A stretch of DNA of 64,000 nt from Massilia sp. Root351 (GTDB lineage Bacteria; Pseudomonadota; Gammaproteobacteria; Burkholderiales; Burkholderiaceae_D). This document shows, piece by piece, positions 26,806 to 35,418 of this stretch. The stretch covers positions 224,229 to 288,228 of the forward strand of contig NZ_LMDJ01000032.1 of the NCBI RefSeq assembly GCF_001425045.1, read 5' to 3'. Made by a program: the position numbers and the translations under genes. Position 1 is the stretch's first letter. The number at the start of each line of letters is the position of its first letter. Below the pieces are notes generated by a model, which was given only the letters and a program-made list of their open reading frames with translations, did no database searches and was not told where the DNA came from.

Positions 26806-27372
26806 ATGAGTAAAGCATTTACCAAAGAAACCGACAACGACGATGACGACGAAGCAGCGGCGCTGGCGCTGGCCATCCCGCCCGGTTCCAAGAACTACAT
26901 CACGCCGGCCGGCTACCAGCGCATCAAGGACGAGCTGCTGCAGCTGATCGACGTCGACCGGCCGGAAGTGGTGCGGGTGGTGCACTGGGCCGCTTCCAAC
27001 GGCGACCGCTCGGAGAACGGCGACTATATCTACGGCAAGAAACGGCTGCGTGAAATCGACCGCCGCATCCGCTTCCTGACCAAGCGCATGGACCTGGCTG
27101 AAGTGGTCAACCCCAGCGTGCACCACGGCAGCGACCAGGTGTTTTTCGGCGCCACCGTTACGTACAGCAACCCCAGCGGCGAGGAGCGCACCGTCACCAT
27201 CGTCGGCATCGATGAGCTCGATCCGCTGAAAGGCAAGATCAGCTGGATCTCGCCGGTGGCGCGCACGCTGACCAAGGCGCGCGAAGGCGACGCCGTGACG
27301 CTGCACACGCCGAACGGGGTGGAGGAACTGGACATCCTGAAGGTGAGCTATCCTGCGCCTGCGAGCGAATAG
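26806..27372 (+). CDS. greB: GreB, transcription elongation factor
   Basis: This protein of 188 residues rescues backtracked RNA polymerase by stimulating transcript cleavage. The N-terminal coiled coil (YITPAGYQRIKDELLQLI, RPEVVRVVHWAASNGDRSENGDYIYGKKRLREIDRRIRFL) carries the acidic DRSENGDY tip typical of GreB. The C-terminal FKBP-like domain contains FGATVTYSN and GKISWISPVARTL. An acidic extension (TDNDDDDEAA) precedes it, which is common in Burkholderiales. I chose the ATG at 26806; an in-frame GTG at 26788 is less likely. Confidence 0.95.
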   Translation: MSKAFTKETDNDDDDEAAALALAIPPGSKNYITPAGYQRIKDELLQLIDVDRPEVVRVVHWAASNGDRSENGDYIYGKKRLREIDRRIRFLTKRMDLAEVVNPSVHHGSDQVFFGATVTYSNPSGEERTVTIVGIDELDPLKGKISWISPVARTLTKAREGDAVTLHTPNGVEELDILKVSYPAPASE

Positions 27373-27382
27373 ACGGCGCCGT

Positions 27383-28258
27383 GTGCTGGCGGCGGCACTC
27401 GGCACGCTGCTGATGCCGCCGCTGCCGTTGGCCCGGGCGGGCGGGCCCGACGTCTACACCATCGACCACAACTTCGGCCGCGCCGACCTGCGCGACCGCT
27501 ACAGCTACCATGTGCTGAAGGCGGCGCTGGCGGCGTCCAGCGCGCAGTACGGGCCCTACGCGTTGCGCACCGCGCCGCTGGCCATGGAGCGCGACCGCCT
27601 GCTGCAGGAAATGCTGCATGGCAAGCGCATCGGCGTCAGCGCGCAGATCAGCTCGGCCGAATGGGAGCAGAAACTGATCCCGATCCGCATCCCGGTGGAC
27701 AAGGGGCTGTCCGGCTACCGCATTTCGCTGATCGACGGCCGCCGGCAGTCGTTTTTCAGCGCGGTGCGCACGCTGGCGCAGCTGAAGCGGATACCGCTGG
27801 GAACCGGGCGGCAGTGGAGTTCGACGGCCGTGTTCCAGGACGACGGCTTTTCCGTCGCGCTGGGCAATTCGACCGCCGGCCTGCACAGCATGCTGGCGGC
27901 CGACCGCTTCCAGCATTTCCCGCGCTCGATGGAGGAGGCGGTGTACGAGCAGGCTGCCTACGTCGGCGCTTTCCCGGAACTGGCGCTGGAGCGCAGCTTC
28001 GTCATCTATATGCCGCTGCCGCGCTACTTCTTCGTGGCGCCCGACCAGCCGCGCCTGGCCGAGCGCATCGAGGCGGGCCTGCGCGCGATGATCGCCGACG
28101 GTAGCTTCGACCGCATCTTCCACCAGTTTTACGACGGCCTGATCGCACAAGTGGGCTTGCGCAAGCGGCGCCTGTTCCGGCTGGAGAACCGGCTGCTGTC
28201 GCCGCAAACGCCGCTGGCCAACCGGGCCTACTGGTACGAGCCGCTGGAAAATCGATAG
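27383..28258 (+). CDS. periplasmic substrate-binding-like protein
   Basis: This protein of about 291 residues has the fold pattern of type 2 periplasmic binding proteins (SBP_bac_3-like): early TIDHNFGRADLRDRYSYHVL and a C-terminal helix AGLRAMIADGSFDRIFHQFY. No permease or ATPase gene is adjacent, so it may sense or scavenge rather than feed an ABC transporter. The start is uncertain. From GTG 27383 the export signal lacks its basic N-region, yet four Arg codons lie just upstream in frame, after a stop at 27344 and without an ATG, GTG or TTG. The gene begins 10 bases after greB and ends base-to-base against the next gene on the other strand. Confidence 0.7.
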   Translation: MLAAALGTLLMPPLPLARAGGPDVYTIDHNFGRADLRDRYSYHVLKAALAASSAQYGPYALRTAPLAMERDRLLQEMLHGKRIGVSAQISSAEWEQKLIPIRIPVDKGLSGYRISLIDGRRQSFFSAVRTLAQLKRIPLGTGRQWSSTAVFQDDGFSVALGNSTAGLHSMLAADRFQHFPRSMEEAVYEQAAYVGAFPELALERSFVIYMPLPRYFFVAPDQPRLAERIEAGLRAMIADGSFDRIFHQFYDGLIAQVGLRKRRLFRLENRLLSPQTPLANRAYWYEPLENR

Positions 28259-29074
28259 CTAAACAGCCAGCGCGGGTTCGGCGTCGCAGGCCTTGTTCAG
28301 CAGCGCCATGAAAGGCGCGGCTTCCGCCAGCGCATGCGCGCCAAGGGCGGTGACGGCAATGCCGGGTGTCCAGGAGTTCATGATTGCGGCGCCGGAGAAG
28401 CTGGCCAGATCGGCGAGCGTGATGTCCCGGCGATGCTGCGGCACGCCCAGGCGCTGCAATTGCCGCTGAACCATGCCCATCATGGTCCCGGCCAGGATTG
28501 CCGCGCGGGGCCAGACGACGGCATGCCCGTCCCAGAAGGCCAGGTTCCAGATGGTCGCCTCGCCCAGCCTGCCGTGCCGGTCGACGAAGGCGGCATCGTC
28601 GAACCCCTGTTCCAGGGCGCGGTGCAAGTAGTAGGTCTTGGCCCCTTCGCCGACATGTTTGATCGCGGGCAGGTGCCGCTCGTGCGCGACGGCGGCAAGC
28701 CGCACCGGGCCGGCAGGGCCATCGGCGGGCGCGCCGGTACGGATCAGTATGCCGGGCTCCGTCCCCGCGGTCCGGGCGGTGAACTCGCCGTCCGGCGAGT
28801 AGACCGTGGCCGTCAGCGACATATCGGCAGGACCGGCGGCAATGGCCTGCCGGATCCTGTGCAGGACTTGCTCATCGGGCAGCGCGGCCCCGAACAGCTT
28901 GAGGGACGCTGTCCTTAGCCGCGCCAGATGCAGGTCGATTGCCTTGACCTTGCGGTCGCGGACCTGCAGCGCGGTAAAATGCGCGAAACCGGCGAAAGCC
29001 AGGGGCGCCAGGTCGGCCGCGCGTGCCGGCTGGGCGTTGATCAGGGTTGGATTAGTGGCGGCTTGAATCGACAT
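28259..29074 (-). CDS. class IV aminotransferase-like PLP protein
   Basis: This protein of 271 residues starts at the ATG at 29074. It resembles the IlvE/PabC/D-alanine aminotransferase fold: DLHLARLRTASLKLFGAAL near the N-terminus, GAKTYYLHRALEQGFDDAAFVDRHGRLGEATIWNLAFWDG in the middle (Lys of GAKT as the likely PLP lysine, Glu of GEAT as its partner). The C-terminus is that of the family. The substrate is unknown: it could be a branched-chain or D-amino acid transaminase or an aminodeoxychorismate lyase. It is divergent from a MerR gene and carries a MerR-type promoter, so it is the probable target of that regulator. Confidence 0.82.
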   Translation of the reverse strand: MSIQAATNPTLINAQPARAADLAPLAFAGFAHFTALQVRDRKVKAIDLHLARLRTASLKLFGAALPDEQVLHRIRQAIAAGPADMSLTATVYSPDGEFTARTAGTEPGILIRTGAPADGPAGPVRLAAVAHERHLPAIKHVGEGAKTYYLHRALEQGFDDAAFVDRHGRLGEATIWNLAFWDGHAVVWPRAAILAGTMMGMVQRQLQRLGVPQHRRDITLADLASFSGAAIMNSWTPGIAVTALGAHALAEAAPFMALLNKACDAEPALAV

Positions 29075-29105
29075 TGCATGCTCCTGCGGTTGGTAAGGAA
29101 CGTGC

Positions 29106-29137
29106 AGTCTAGAAGCTGACAGCGCTGTCAGGGTCAA
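29106..29137 (-). promoter_or_regulatory. MerR-type promoter with operator in the spacer
   Basis: Reading the minus strand, the -35 TTGACC (29137-29132) and -10 TAGACT (29111-29106) are 20 bases apart. That over-long spacer marks promoters activated by MerR-family proteins through DNA untwisting. A perfect 16-bp palindrome (CTGACAGCGCTGTCAG, 29116-29131) fills the spacer. The promoter faces the aminotransferase-like gene (start 29074); the merR gene begins 8 bases beyond the -35 on the other strand. Confidence 0.8.
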
Positions 29138-29144
29138 GGGGAAA

Positions 29145-29495
29145 ATGAGGATCGGAGAACTATCCAGGCGCTGCGATGTGAGCATCCGCATGCTGCGCTA
29201 TTACGAAGCGCAAGGCCTGCTCAAGCCGCGCCGCACCGGCACGGGATACCGCGATTACGGTCCGGTGGACGAGCAGGCTGTCGAGCGGATCAAGCTGCTT
29301 GGCTCGGCCGGCATGACGCTGGCCACCATCCGGCAATTCTCTGCCTGCATCAGGGGGGAAGGGCGGATCTTCGAACCCTGCGACGAACTGCGCGAGACGC
29401 TGCGCGCGCAGATCCGCCTGGTCGATCAGAAGGCGGCGAAGCTGACGCAAACCCGGCAGGTGCTGGAGCGCTTCATGCAGGACGTCGACGGGTAA
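29145..29495 (+). CDS. MerR-family transcriptional regulator
   Basis: This 116-residue regulator has an N-terminal winged helix-turn-helix (MRIGELSRRCDVSIRMLRYYEAQGLLKPRRTGTGYRDY), the MerR signature, followed by a dimerisation helix (LRETLRAQIRLVDQKAAKLTQTRQVLERFM). It has one Cys pair only in the loop (SACIRGEGRIFEPCDEL), which does not match a known metal-binding site, so the inducer is unclear. It likely controls the divergent aminotransferase-like gene and itself. Confidence 0.92.
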   Translation: MRIGELSRRCDVSIRMLRYYEAQGLLKPRRTGTGYRDYGPVDEQAVERIKLLGSAGMTLATIRQFSACIRGEGRIFEPCDELRETLRAQIRLVDQKAAKLTQTRQVLERFMQDVDG

Positions 29496-29513
29496 CGCCG
29501 CCGCGCCGCAGGA

Positions 29514-31799
29514 CTACGAGCGCTCGCGCAGGATGCGGTTGACGCCGGCCACGCGGCGCACGTTGCGCATCAGGCCGGCCAGGTGCACACGGTCCTTCAC
29601 CTGGATGGTGAAGCGCAGCTGGTGCAGCACGTGTTCCTTGTCCTCGTCCATGCCGACAAAGGTGATGTTGCCGTCGGACTCGCCGATTTCGGCCGCCACC
29701 CGCGCCAGAATGCCTTTTTCATTGTTGATGAGCAGCTTGATGCGGCTGTCGAAGCGGCGGTTGATGTCCGCGCCCCACTTGACGGCGATCCAGCGCTCCG
29801 GCTCCTTCTGGCGCTGGCGCTTGGCCAGCGAGCAGTCCAGCGTGTGCACCTGCAGGCCCTGGTCGCGCCGCAGCTGGCCGATGATGCCGTCGCCCGGGAT
29901 CGGCAGGCAGCACTGGGCCAGCTGTACCGACACGCCCTCGCTGCCGCAAATGGTCACCGGGTCCAGCTCGGCTGCGCTGTTGTGGTCCACCGGCGCCGCC
30001 GCCGATTCGCCGCCCAGCAGGCCGAAGATGTGGCGCGCCACCAGCGCGGCCATGCGCTTGCCGATGCCGATGTCGGCGTACAGCTCGTCCATCGATTTGG
30101 CGCTCGATTCGTTCAGCAGGCGCTCGGCCAGCGGCCCCGGCAGGTTCGGATCGACGTTGACGGTGGACAGCGCCTGCGCCAGCAACTGGCGGCCCAGCGC
30201 GATCGATTCCGGCAGGTTGATGGTGCGCAGGTGGTGGCGGATGGCCGAGCGCGCCTTGCCGGTGCGCACGAACGACAGCCAGCTCGGGCTCGGCCGCGAC
30301 GACGCGTCGGTGACGATTTCCACGATGTCGCCGTTGCGCAGTTCGCTGCGCAAGGTGGACGGCTCGCCGTTGATGGTGACCGAGACCGTGTGGTCGCCGA
30401 TGCCGGTGTGGATGGCATAGGCGAAATCGATCGGCGTGGCGCCGCGCGGCAGCGCGATGATTTTCGATTTCGGCGTGAACACGTACACCGAGTCCGGGAA
30501 CAGGTCGACCTTCACGTGTTCCAGGAACTCGGCCGAGTCGCCGGTCTGCTGCTGGATGTCGAGCAGCGACTGCAGCCAGGCGTGGGTACGCTGCTGCATG
30601 TCGCTCAAATTGATGTCGCCGGTCTTGTACAGCCAGTGCGCGGCCACGCCGGATTCGGCGGTGCGGTGCATTTCCTGGGTGCGGATCTGAAATTCCACCG
30701 GCGTGCCGTAGGGGCCGATCAGGGTGGTGTGCAGCGACTGGTAGCCGTTCAGCTTGCGGATTGCTATGTAGTCCTTGAACTTGCCCGGCATCGGCTTGTA
30801 CAGCGAGTGCAGGGTGCCCAGCGCCACGTAGCAGTTGGGGAAGCTGTCGACCACCACGCGGAAGCCGTACACGTCCAGCACCTGCGAGAACGACAGGTGC
30901 TTGCTGCGCATTTTCTTGTAGATGCCGTACAGGGTCTTCTCGCGGCCGTACACTTCGGCTTCGATCTCGGCCATGGCCAGCGTGTTCTTGACCGACTCGA
31001 GGATCTTCTTGACCACTTCGCGGCGGTTGCCGCGCGCCGCCTTCACGGCCTTGGCCAGCACGTGGTAGCGCAGCGGGTACAGGTGCGAGAAGGAGATTTC
31101 CTGCAGTTCGCGATAGATGTTGTTCAGGCCCAGGCGGTGCGCGATGGGCACGTACACTTCCATCGTTTCGCTGGCGATGCGGCGCTTCTTGGCCGGCGTC
31201 ATCACGTCCAGCGTGCGCATATTGTGCAGGCGGTCGGCCAGCTTGATGAGGATCACGCGCACGTCCGAGGCCATGGCCAGCAGCATCTTGCGGAAGTTTT
31301 CCGCCTGCGCCTCGATCTGGCTCTGGAACTCGATCTTCTCCAGCTTGGACAGGCCATCGACCAGGTTGGCCACCGGCGCGCCGAAGCGCTCGATCAGCTC
31401 GTCCTTCTTGACGTCCTGGTCTTCCATCACGTCGTGCAGCAGCGCGGCCATGATGGCTTGCGCGTCCAGCTTCCAGTCGGCGCAGATCTCGGCCACGGCG
31501 ATCGGGTGCGAAATGTAGGGCTCGCCGGATTTGCGCACCTGGCCCAGGTGCATCTCGTCCGAGAAACGGTAGGCTTCCTTGACCTTTTTCAGGTCGGCCG
31601 CCGTCATGTATTCGGACAGTTTTTCAGTCAGGTGGGTGACGGACGCAACGCCCGCCGTCAAAGTAGGAGTAGCGAGTGGCGAAGAGGTCACAGGTGGCGG
31701 TGCGGAAGGTGCAGATGTGGGAACGCCCGGCTCAATCTTGGCCGGGCGCCGGGCCCGGCTGGCGGGCTTGCCTGTAACATCGGTGTCAGTCAGGTCCAT
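29514..31799 (-). CDS. spoT: bifunctional (p)ppGpp synthetase/hydrolase SpoT
   Basis: This 761-residue long RSH protein starts with a variable tail, then the HD hydrolase domain (HPIAVAEICADWKLD, HDVMEDQ, about residue 121). The synthetase domain follows (YGREKTLYGIYKKM, VYGFRVVVDSFPNCY, GYQSLHTTLIGPYGTPVEFQIRT), then TGS, a zinc-finger/helical region and a C-terminal ACT domain (GILARVAAEIGESDGNI). The HD motif is intact, so both making and degrading of ppGpp are expected. It is third in the gmk-rpoZ-spoT order and ends near merR. Confidence 0.97.
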   Translation of the reverse strand: MDLTDTDVTGKPASRARRPAKIEPGVPTSAPSAPPPVTSSPLATPTLTAGVASVTHLTEKLSEYMTAADLKKVKEAYRFSDEMHLGQVRKSGEPYISHPIAVAEICADWKLDAQAIMAALLHDVMEDQDVKKDELIERFGAPVANLVDGLSKLEKIEFQSQIEAQAENFRKMLLAMASDVRVILIKLADRLHNMRTLDVMTPAKKRRIASETMEVYVPIAHRLGLNNIYRELQEISFSHLYPLRYHVLAKAVKAARGNRREVVKKILESVKNTLAMAEIEAEVYGREKTLYGIYKKMRSKHLSFSQVLDVYGFRVVVDSFPNCYVALGTLHSLYKPMPGKFKDYIAIRKLNGYQSLHTTLIGPYGTPVEFQIRTQEMHRTAESGVAAHWLYKTGDINLSDMQQRTHAWLQSLLDIQQQTGDSAEFLEHVKVDLFPDSVYVFTPKSKIIALPRGATPIDFAYAIHTGIGDHTVSVTINGEPSTLRSELRNGDIVEIVTDASSRPSPSWLSFVRTGKARSAIRHHLRTINLPESIALGRQLLAQALSTVNVDPNLPGPLAERLLNESSAKSMDELYADIGIGKRMAALVARHIFGLLGGESAAAPVDHNSAAELDPVTICGSEGVSVQLAQCCLPIPGDGIIGQLRRDQGLQVHTLDCSLAKRQRQKEPERWIAVKWGADINRRFDSRIKLLINNEKGILARVAAEIGESDGNITFVGMDEDKEHVLHQLRFTIQVKDRVHLAGLMRNVRRVAGVNRILRERS

Positions 31800-31869
31800 A
31801 CATGTCCAGTGTCGGTGTGCTTGGGCTTGAACCTCGTACTACACTGGGCAGGAAGCGCAGGCTCCCAAC

Positions 31870-32073
31870 TTACATGGGAACCTTTTTCAGCATTTCCAGG
31901 CCGACTTTGCCGGCGGCGATTTCACGCAGTGCGACCACGGTCGGCTTGTCCTTGGCTTCCACCTTGGGGGTGTGGCCTTGCAGCAGCTGGCGCGCGCGGT
32001 AGGTTGCGGCCAGGGTCAGCTGGAAGCGGTTCGGTACATTCTTCAGGCAATCTTCAATCGTAATACGGGCCAT
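31870..32073 (-). CDS. rpoZ: RpoZ, RNA polymerase omega subunit
   Basis: This 67-residue protein begins MARITIEDCLKNVPNRFQLTLAATYRARQL, the diagnostic omega start, and ends with a short basic tail. Omega assists assembly of beta' and forms part of the ppGpp binding site. It lies between gmk (39 bases) and spoT (70 bases), a common arrangement. Confidence 0.97.
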   Translation of the reverse strand: MARITIEDCLKNVPNRFQLTLAATYRARQLLQGHTPKVEAKDKPTVVALREIAAGKVGLEMLKKVPM

Positions 32074-32112
32074 CTTAACTCCTAAAAATACAGCGTGTGC
32101 TTGTTCAGCGGT

Positions 32113-32760
32113 TTATTCAGCGTGGTCGGCATGGATGCCCAACTGGGCGAAGAGTGATGCACTGCGGGCCGCTTGTTGCGCAAACCGGCAACGGGCCGCT
32201 CTCACAATCGCGCTCAATTCTGACAAGGCGACCGGAAAATCCTGATTGATAATAACATACTCGAACTCCGGAGCGTGTGCGATTTCGCCGCCGGCCGCCA
32301 GCAGGCGGCGCGTGATCACGTGCGGTTCGTCCTGGCCGCGCTTGTGCAGGCGCTCTTCCAGCGCCGCGATGGACGGCGGCAGGATGAAGATGCCGGCCGC
32401 CTGCGGGAACTGCTTCTTGACCTGGCGCGCGCCCTGCCAGTCGATTTCCAGCAGGATGTCGGTGCCGGTGCGCATTTGCTCTTCCACGAAAATGCGCGAG
32501 GTGCCGTAGTAATTGCCGTGCACCTCGGCCCACTCCAGAAATTCGCCCGCTTGCGCGCGCGCCACGAAGTCTTCCGGCGTGGTGAAGAAATACTCGCGGC
32601 CGTGTTCCTCGCCCGGACGCGGGGCGCGGGTGGTGGTCGAAATCGACAGCTTGATGGTGGGTTCCTGCGCCAGCAGCGCGTTGACCAGCGTCGACTTGCC
32701 GGCGCCGGAGGGCGCGGCCACCATGAACAGGCTGCCGGAGAAGGCGGTAGTGTGGCTCAT
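32113..32760 (-). CDS. gmk: guanylate kinase
   Basis: This enzyme of 215 residues (ATG at 32760) converts GMP to GDP. The P-loop is APSGAGKST, close to the N-terminus; the GMP-binding motifs SISTTTRAPRPGEEHGREYFF and LEIDWQGARQVKKQFP are complete. The ATG at 32760 was chosen because the conserved sequence starts there; the upstream in-frame extension lacks support. It heads gmk-rpoZ-spoT. Its usual upstream neighbour yicC lies about 11.8 kb away here. Confidence 0.97.
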   Translation of the reverse strand: MSHTTAFSGSLFMVAAPSGAGKSTLVNALLAQEPTIKLSISTTTRAPRPGEEHGREYFFTTPEDFVARAQAGEFLEWAEVHGNYYGTSRIFVEEQMRTGTDILLEIDWQGARQVKKQFPQAAGIFILPPSIAALEERLHKRGQDEPHVITRRLLAAGGEIAHAPEFEYVIINQDFPVALSELSAIVRAARCRFAQQAARSASLFAQLGIHADHAE

Positions 32761-32868
32761 GTTGTTCTTTCGAAAACGAATGCGGGCGGGAGGCAAATTC
32801 CATCGCCCAAAGGCGTATTCTACCAATACCCATTGCCATCAGTCACGTTCCGCGTGGCGGCGCCAGCT

Positions 32869-33663
32869 TTACCCCAGGGCCGCCAGCAGTCCGAGCGCCG
32901 CCGCCGGCGCGCGCTCCTTGGCGCCATTGATGAAGTAGATGAACACGTCGCGCCCGGCGGCCCTGGTCTTGGCGGCGCCGGCGTACGGCAGGTCATCCGG
33001 CTGCCCGCCGGCCTGCCACTGCGCCGCGCGCGCGGCCCACTGCTTCAGTTCCGGCTTGCCGTAGCCGGTGGCGATCTCGCTGCGCGCGCACATCAGCCGC
33101 GCGTAGACGAAATCGGCGGTCGCGTCGGCGTAGGACGGGTATTTGTCCGAATCGGTAAACACGGTGGCCACCTTGTGCTGGCGCGCCAGCTTCAGGTAGT
33201 CCGCGCACATGAAGCTGGCGTGCCGGGTGTCGAGCACGTGGCGCAGCTTGCGCGTGCCCAGCTTGGCCGGCAGCAGCTGGAAGAACGCCGCCATCTCTTC
33301 CGGGTCGAAACGCTTGGTCGGCGCCAGCTGCCACAGGATGGGGCCGAGCTTGGCGCCCAGCTCGCTCAGCCCGCTGTCCATGAAACGCCCGATGGACTCG
33401 CCGGCCTCGCCCAGGGCCTTGCGGTTGGTGCAGTAGCGGCTGGCTTTGACGGCGAACATGAAATCGTCCGGCGTCTGCGCGGCCCAGCTGGCGAAGTGGG
33501 CCGGCTTGGCGTTGCGGTAATAGGTGCCGTTGATTTCGATGCTGGTGACCTGGCTGCTGGCGTATTCCAGCGCGCGCTTTTGCGCCAGCCCGGCAGGGTA
33601 GAAGCTTGCGCGCCACGGCGCGAAGTCCCAGCCGCCTATGCCCACCCGGATCCGTTTGACCAT
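32869..33663 (-). CDS. DUF72 (YecE-like) TIM-barrel protein
   Basis: This 264-residue protein belongs to the DUF72 family: VGIGGWDFAPWRASFYPAGLAQKRALEYASSQVTSIEINGTYYR at the N-terminus and conserved Asp/His motifs (VLDTRHASFM) in the middle. No biochemical function is established for the family with confidence. It is divergent from a TetR regulator across 88 bases and may share its operator region. Confidence 0.85.
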   Translation of the reverse strand: MVKRIRVGIGGWDFAPWRASFYPAGLAQKRALEYASSQVTSIEINGTYYRNAKPAHFASWAAQTPDDFMFAVKASRYCTNRKALGEAGESIGRFMDSGLSELGAKLGPILWQLAPTKRFDPEEMAAFFQLLPAKLGTRKLRHVLDTRHASFMCADYLKLARQHKVATVFTDSDKYPSYADATADFVYARLMCARSEIATGYGKPELKQWAARAAQWQAGGQPDDLPYAGAAKTRAAGRDVFIYFINGAKERAPAAALGLLAALG

Positions 33664-33723
33664 GCCCGCCCCCGATCGTTAGCCGCCTTGCATGGATGAT
33701 AACCACAGATAGCGCTTGACTGC

Positions 33724-33739
33724 TAGACCGACCGGTCTA
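33724..33739. promoter_or_regulatory. TetR-type operator, perfect 7-2-7 palindrome
   Basis: TAGACCG-AC-CGGTCTA is a perfect inverted repeat lying 12 bases before the tetR start. The TAGACC...GGTCTA core matches the sites bound by LmrA/YxaF-type TetR proteins. It sits where it would block transcription of the tetR-hydrolase pair and possibly the divergent DUF72 gene. Confidence 0.8.
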
Positions 33740-33751
33740 TAGAATTCAATC

Positions 33752-34324
33752 ATGACAACGCCTGCCACCCGCGACCGCCTGATCGGCGCCATGATCCATA
33801 CCCTGCGCTACACGGGCCTGCACGGCGCCGGCCTGAGCGACATCCTGGCCAAGGCGCAGGCGCCCAAGGGGGTGCTGTACCACCACTTTCCGGGTGGTAA
33901 GAACGAACTGGCGGTGGCCGCCATCGAAAGCACGGTGGCCTATATGTGCGGCATGCTCGACAAGCTGATGCTCAGCGAGCCGGACGCGCGCGCCGCCTTG
34001 AAGGCGTGGATCGGGCGCGCGCTGAGCGGCCTGGACGGCAGCGGCTTCGAGCGCGGCTGTCCGCTGGCGGCGGTGGCGCTGGAATCGACGGCGGCCGACG
34101 TGGCGCTGCGCCAGGCGCTGGCCGACGGTTTTGCCGCCATCCGCGCCCGCATCGGGTCCGCGCTGGTGGCGGCCGGTCACGGCGAAGTGCGCGCGCAAGG
34201 CTTCGCCGCGCTGATCGTGGCCGCCTACGAAGGCGGCCTGCTGCAGGCGCGCGTCGCGCACGACGCCACGCCCATGCTGCAAGCCACCGATGCCCTGTTG
34301 TCCCTGCTGGACGCCCAACCCTGA
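33752..34324 (+). CDS. TetR/AcrR-family repressor (LmrA/YxaF-like)
   Basis: This 190-residue repressor has an N-terminal helix-turn-helix (LIGAMIHTLRYTGLHGAGLSDILAKAQAPKGVLYHHFPGGKNELAVAAI), where the GVLYHHFPGGK stretch is typical of the LmrA-like subgroup. The C-terminal ligand domain includes ERGCPLAAVALE. The 7-2-7 palindrome in front of it matches that subgroup's operators. An alpha/beta hydrolase gene follows after 17 bases and is a likely target. Confidence 0.92.
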   Translation: MTTPATRDRLIGAMIHTLRYTGLHGAGLSDILAKAQAPKGVLYHHFPGGKNELAVAAIESTVAYMCGMLDKLMLSEPDARAALKAWIGRALSGLDGSGFERGCPLAAVALESTAADVALRQALADGFAAIRARIGSALVAAGHGEVRAQGFAALIVAAYEGGLLQARVAHDATPMLQATDALLSLLDAQP

Positions 34325-34341
34325 CTGCAACGAGGACAGCC

Positions 34342-35373
34342 ATGAACTCCGTACCCGCCCCAAGCACCGTGCAGGCCAAGCTTGCCGCCATCGATGTCGC
34401 CGGCGCAGCTCAGGCGACGCAGGCTGCCGCCGTCGCGGCCGTGTCCCCGGTCCCGGCCGGCCAGCCCGAGCGTGTCGCCCTGCACGCCGCCGACGGCTAC
34501 CCGCTGACGGCGCTGCGCTACCGCAGCCACGGCCCCGAGCGGGCGCGCCTGATCGTGGCCGGCGCCACCGGCGTGCCGCAGGGCTTTTACCGCCGCTTCG
34601 CCGAGTACGCCGCCGCCAACGGCTACACGGTGCTGACGCTGGACTACCGCGGCATCGGCCTGTCCAAGCCGGCGACCTTGCGCGGCTTCCGCATGGATTA
34701 CCTGGACTGGGGCCGGCTCGACCTGGCGGCGGCGGTGGAAGCCGTGGCGGCCGGCGATGGCGTTGGGGGCGGTGCCGGACCCGGCCAGGCTGTGCCGCTG
34801 TACATGGTGGGCCATTCCTACGGCGGCCATGCCTTCGGCCTGCTGCCCAACCACGACAAGGTGGACGGCCTGTACACCTTCGCCACCGGCGCCGGCTGGC
34901 ACGGCTGGATGCCGCTGGCGGAGCGGCTGCGCGTCAAGGTCATGTGGAACATCATCGGCCCGCTGCTCACGCGCTGGAAGGGCTGCCTGGCGTGGAGCAA
35001 GCTGGGCATGGGCGAGGACTTGCCGCTGGACGTGTACCGCCAGTGGAAGCACTGGTGCCGCTTCCCGCACTACTTCTTCGACGACCCGCAAATGCGCCAG
35101 GTGGCGGCCGGTTTCGGCACAGTGCGCGCGCCCATCATGGCGGTCAACGCGATCGACGACTTGTGGGCGCCGCCCAACTCGCGCGACGCCTTCATGCGCG
35201 GCTACCGCAACGCGCCGTGGTTTGGCATCACCATCGACCCGGCCGCGTCCGGCCTCGGCAAGATCGGCCACATGGGCTACTTCCGCCCGCAAGCGCAAGC
35301 CCTGTGGGGCGCCGCGCTGGACTGGTTCGACGGCATCGGCCGCGAACGGGCCCAGCCGCATCCGCCGGTGTAG
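34342..35373 (+). CDS. alpha/beta hydrolase
   Basis: This hydrolase of 343 residues (ATG at 34342) has a nucleophile elbow MVGHSYGGHAFGLL (GHSYG, Ser at about residue 158). Oxyanion-side and strand motifs come before it (LIVAGATGVPQGFYRRFAEYAAANGYTVLTLDYRGIGLS). A late Asp (NAIDDLWAPP) and His (GKIGHMGYF) complete a likely triad. There is no signal peptide, so it acts in the cytoplasm. Substrate unknown. It lies 17 bases after the TetR gene, whose operator should control both. Confidence 0.87.
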   Translation: MNSVPAPSTVQAKLAAIDVAGAAQATQAAAVAAVSPVPAGQPERVALHAADGYPLTALRYRSHGPERARLIVAGATGVPQGFYRRFAEYAAANGYTVLTLDYRGIGLSKPATLRGFRMDYLDWGRLDLAAAVEAVAAGDGVGGGAGPGQAVPLYMVGHSYGGHAFGLLPNHDKVDGLYTFATGAGWHGWMPLAERLRVKVMWNIIGPLLTRWKGCLAWSKLGMGEDLPLDVYRQWKHWCRFPHYFFDDPQMRQVAAGFGTVRAPIMAVNAIDDLWAPPNSRDAFMRGYRNAPWFGITIDPAASGLGKIGHMGYFRPQAQALWGAALDWFDGIGRERAQPHPPV

Positions 35374-35418
35374 CAGGCCAGGCTTGAGCTTGCGGCCGGC
35401 ATGCGCTACCGTGCAGCC

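Noticed and set aside
25573..27405. A 610-codon frame as a longer histidine kinase
   Set aside because: The region beyond 26724 runs antisense to greB, and its translation looks like a shadow. The PAS domain starts right after the ATG at 26724.
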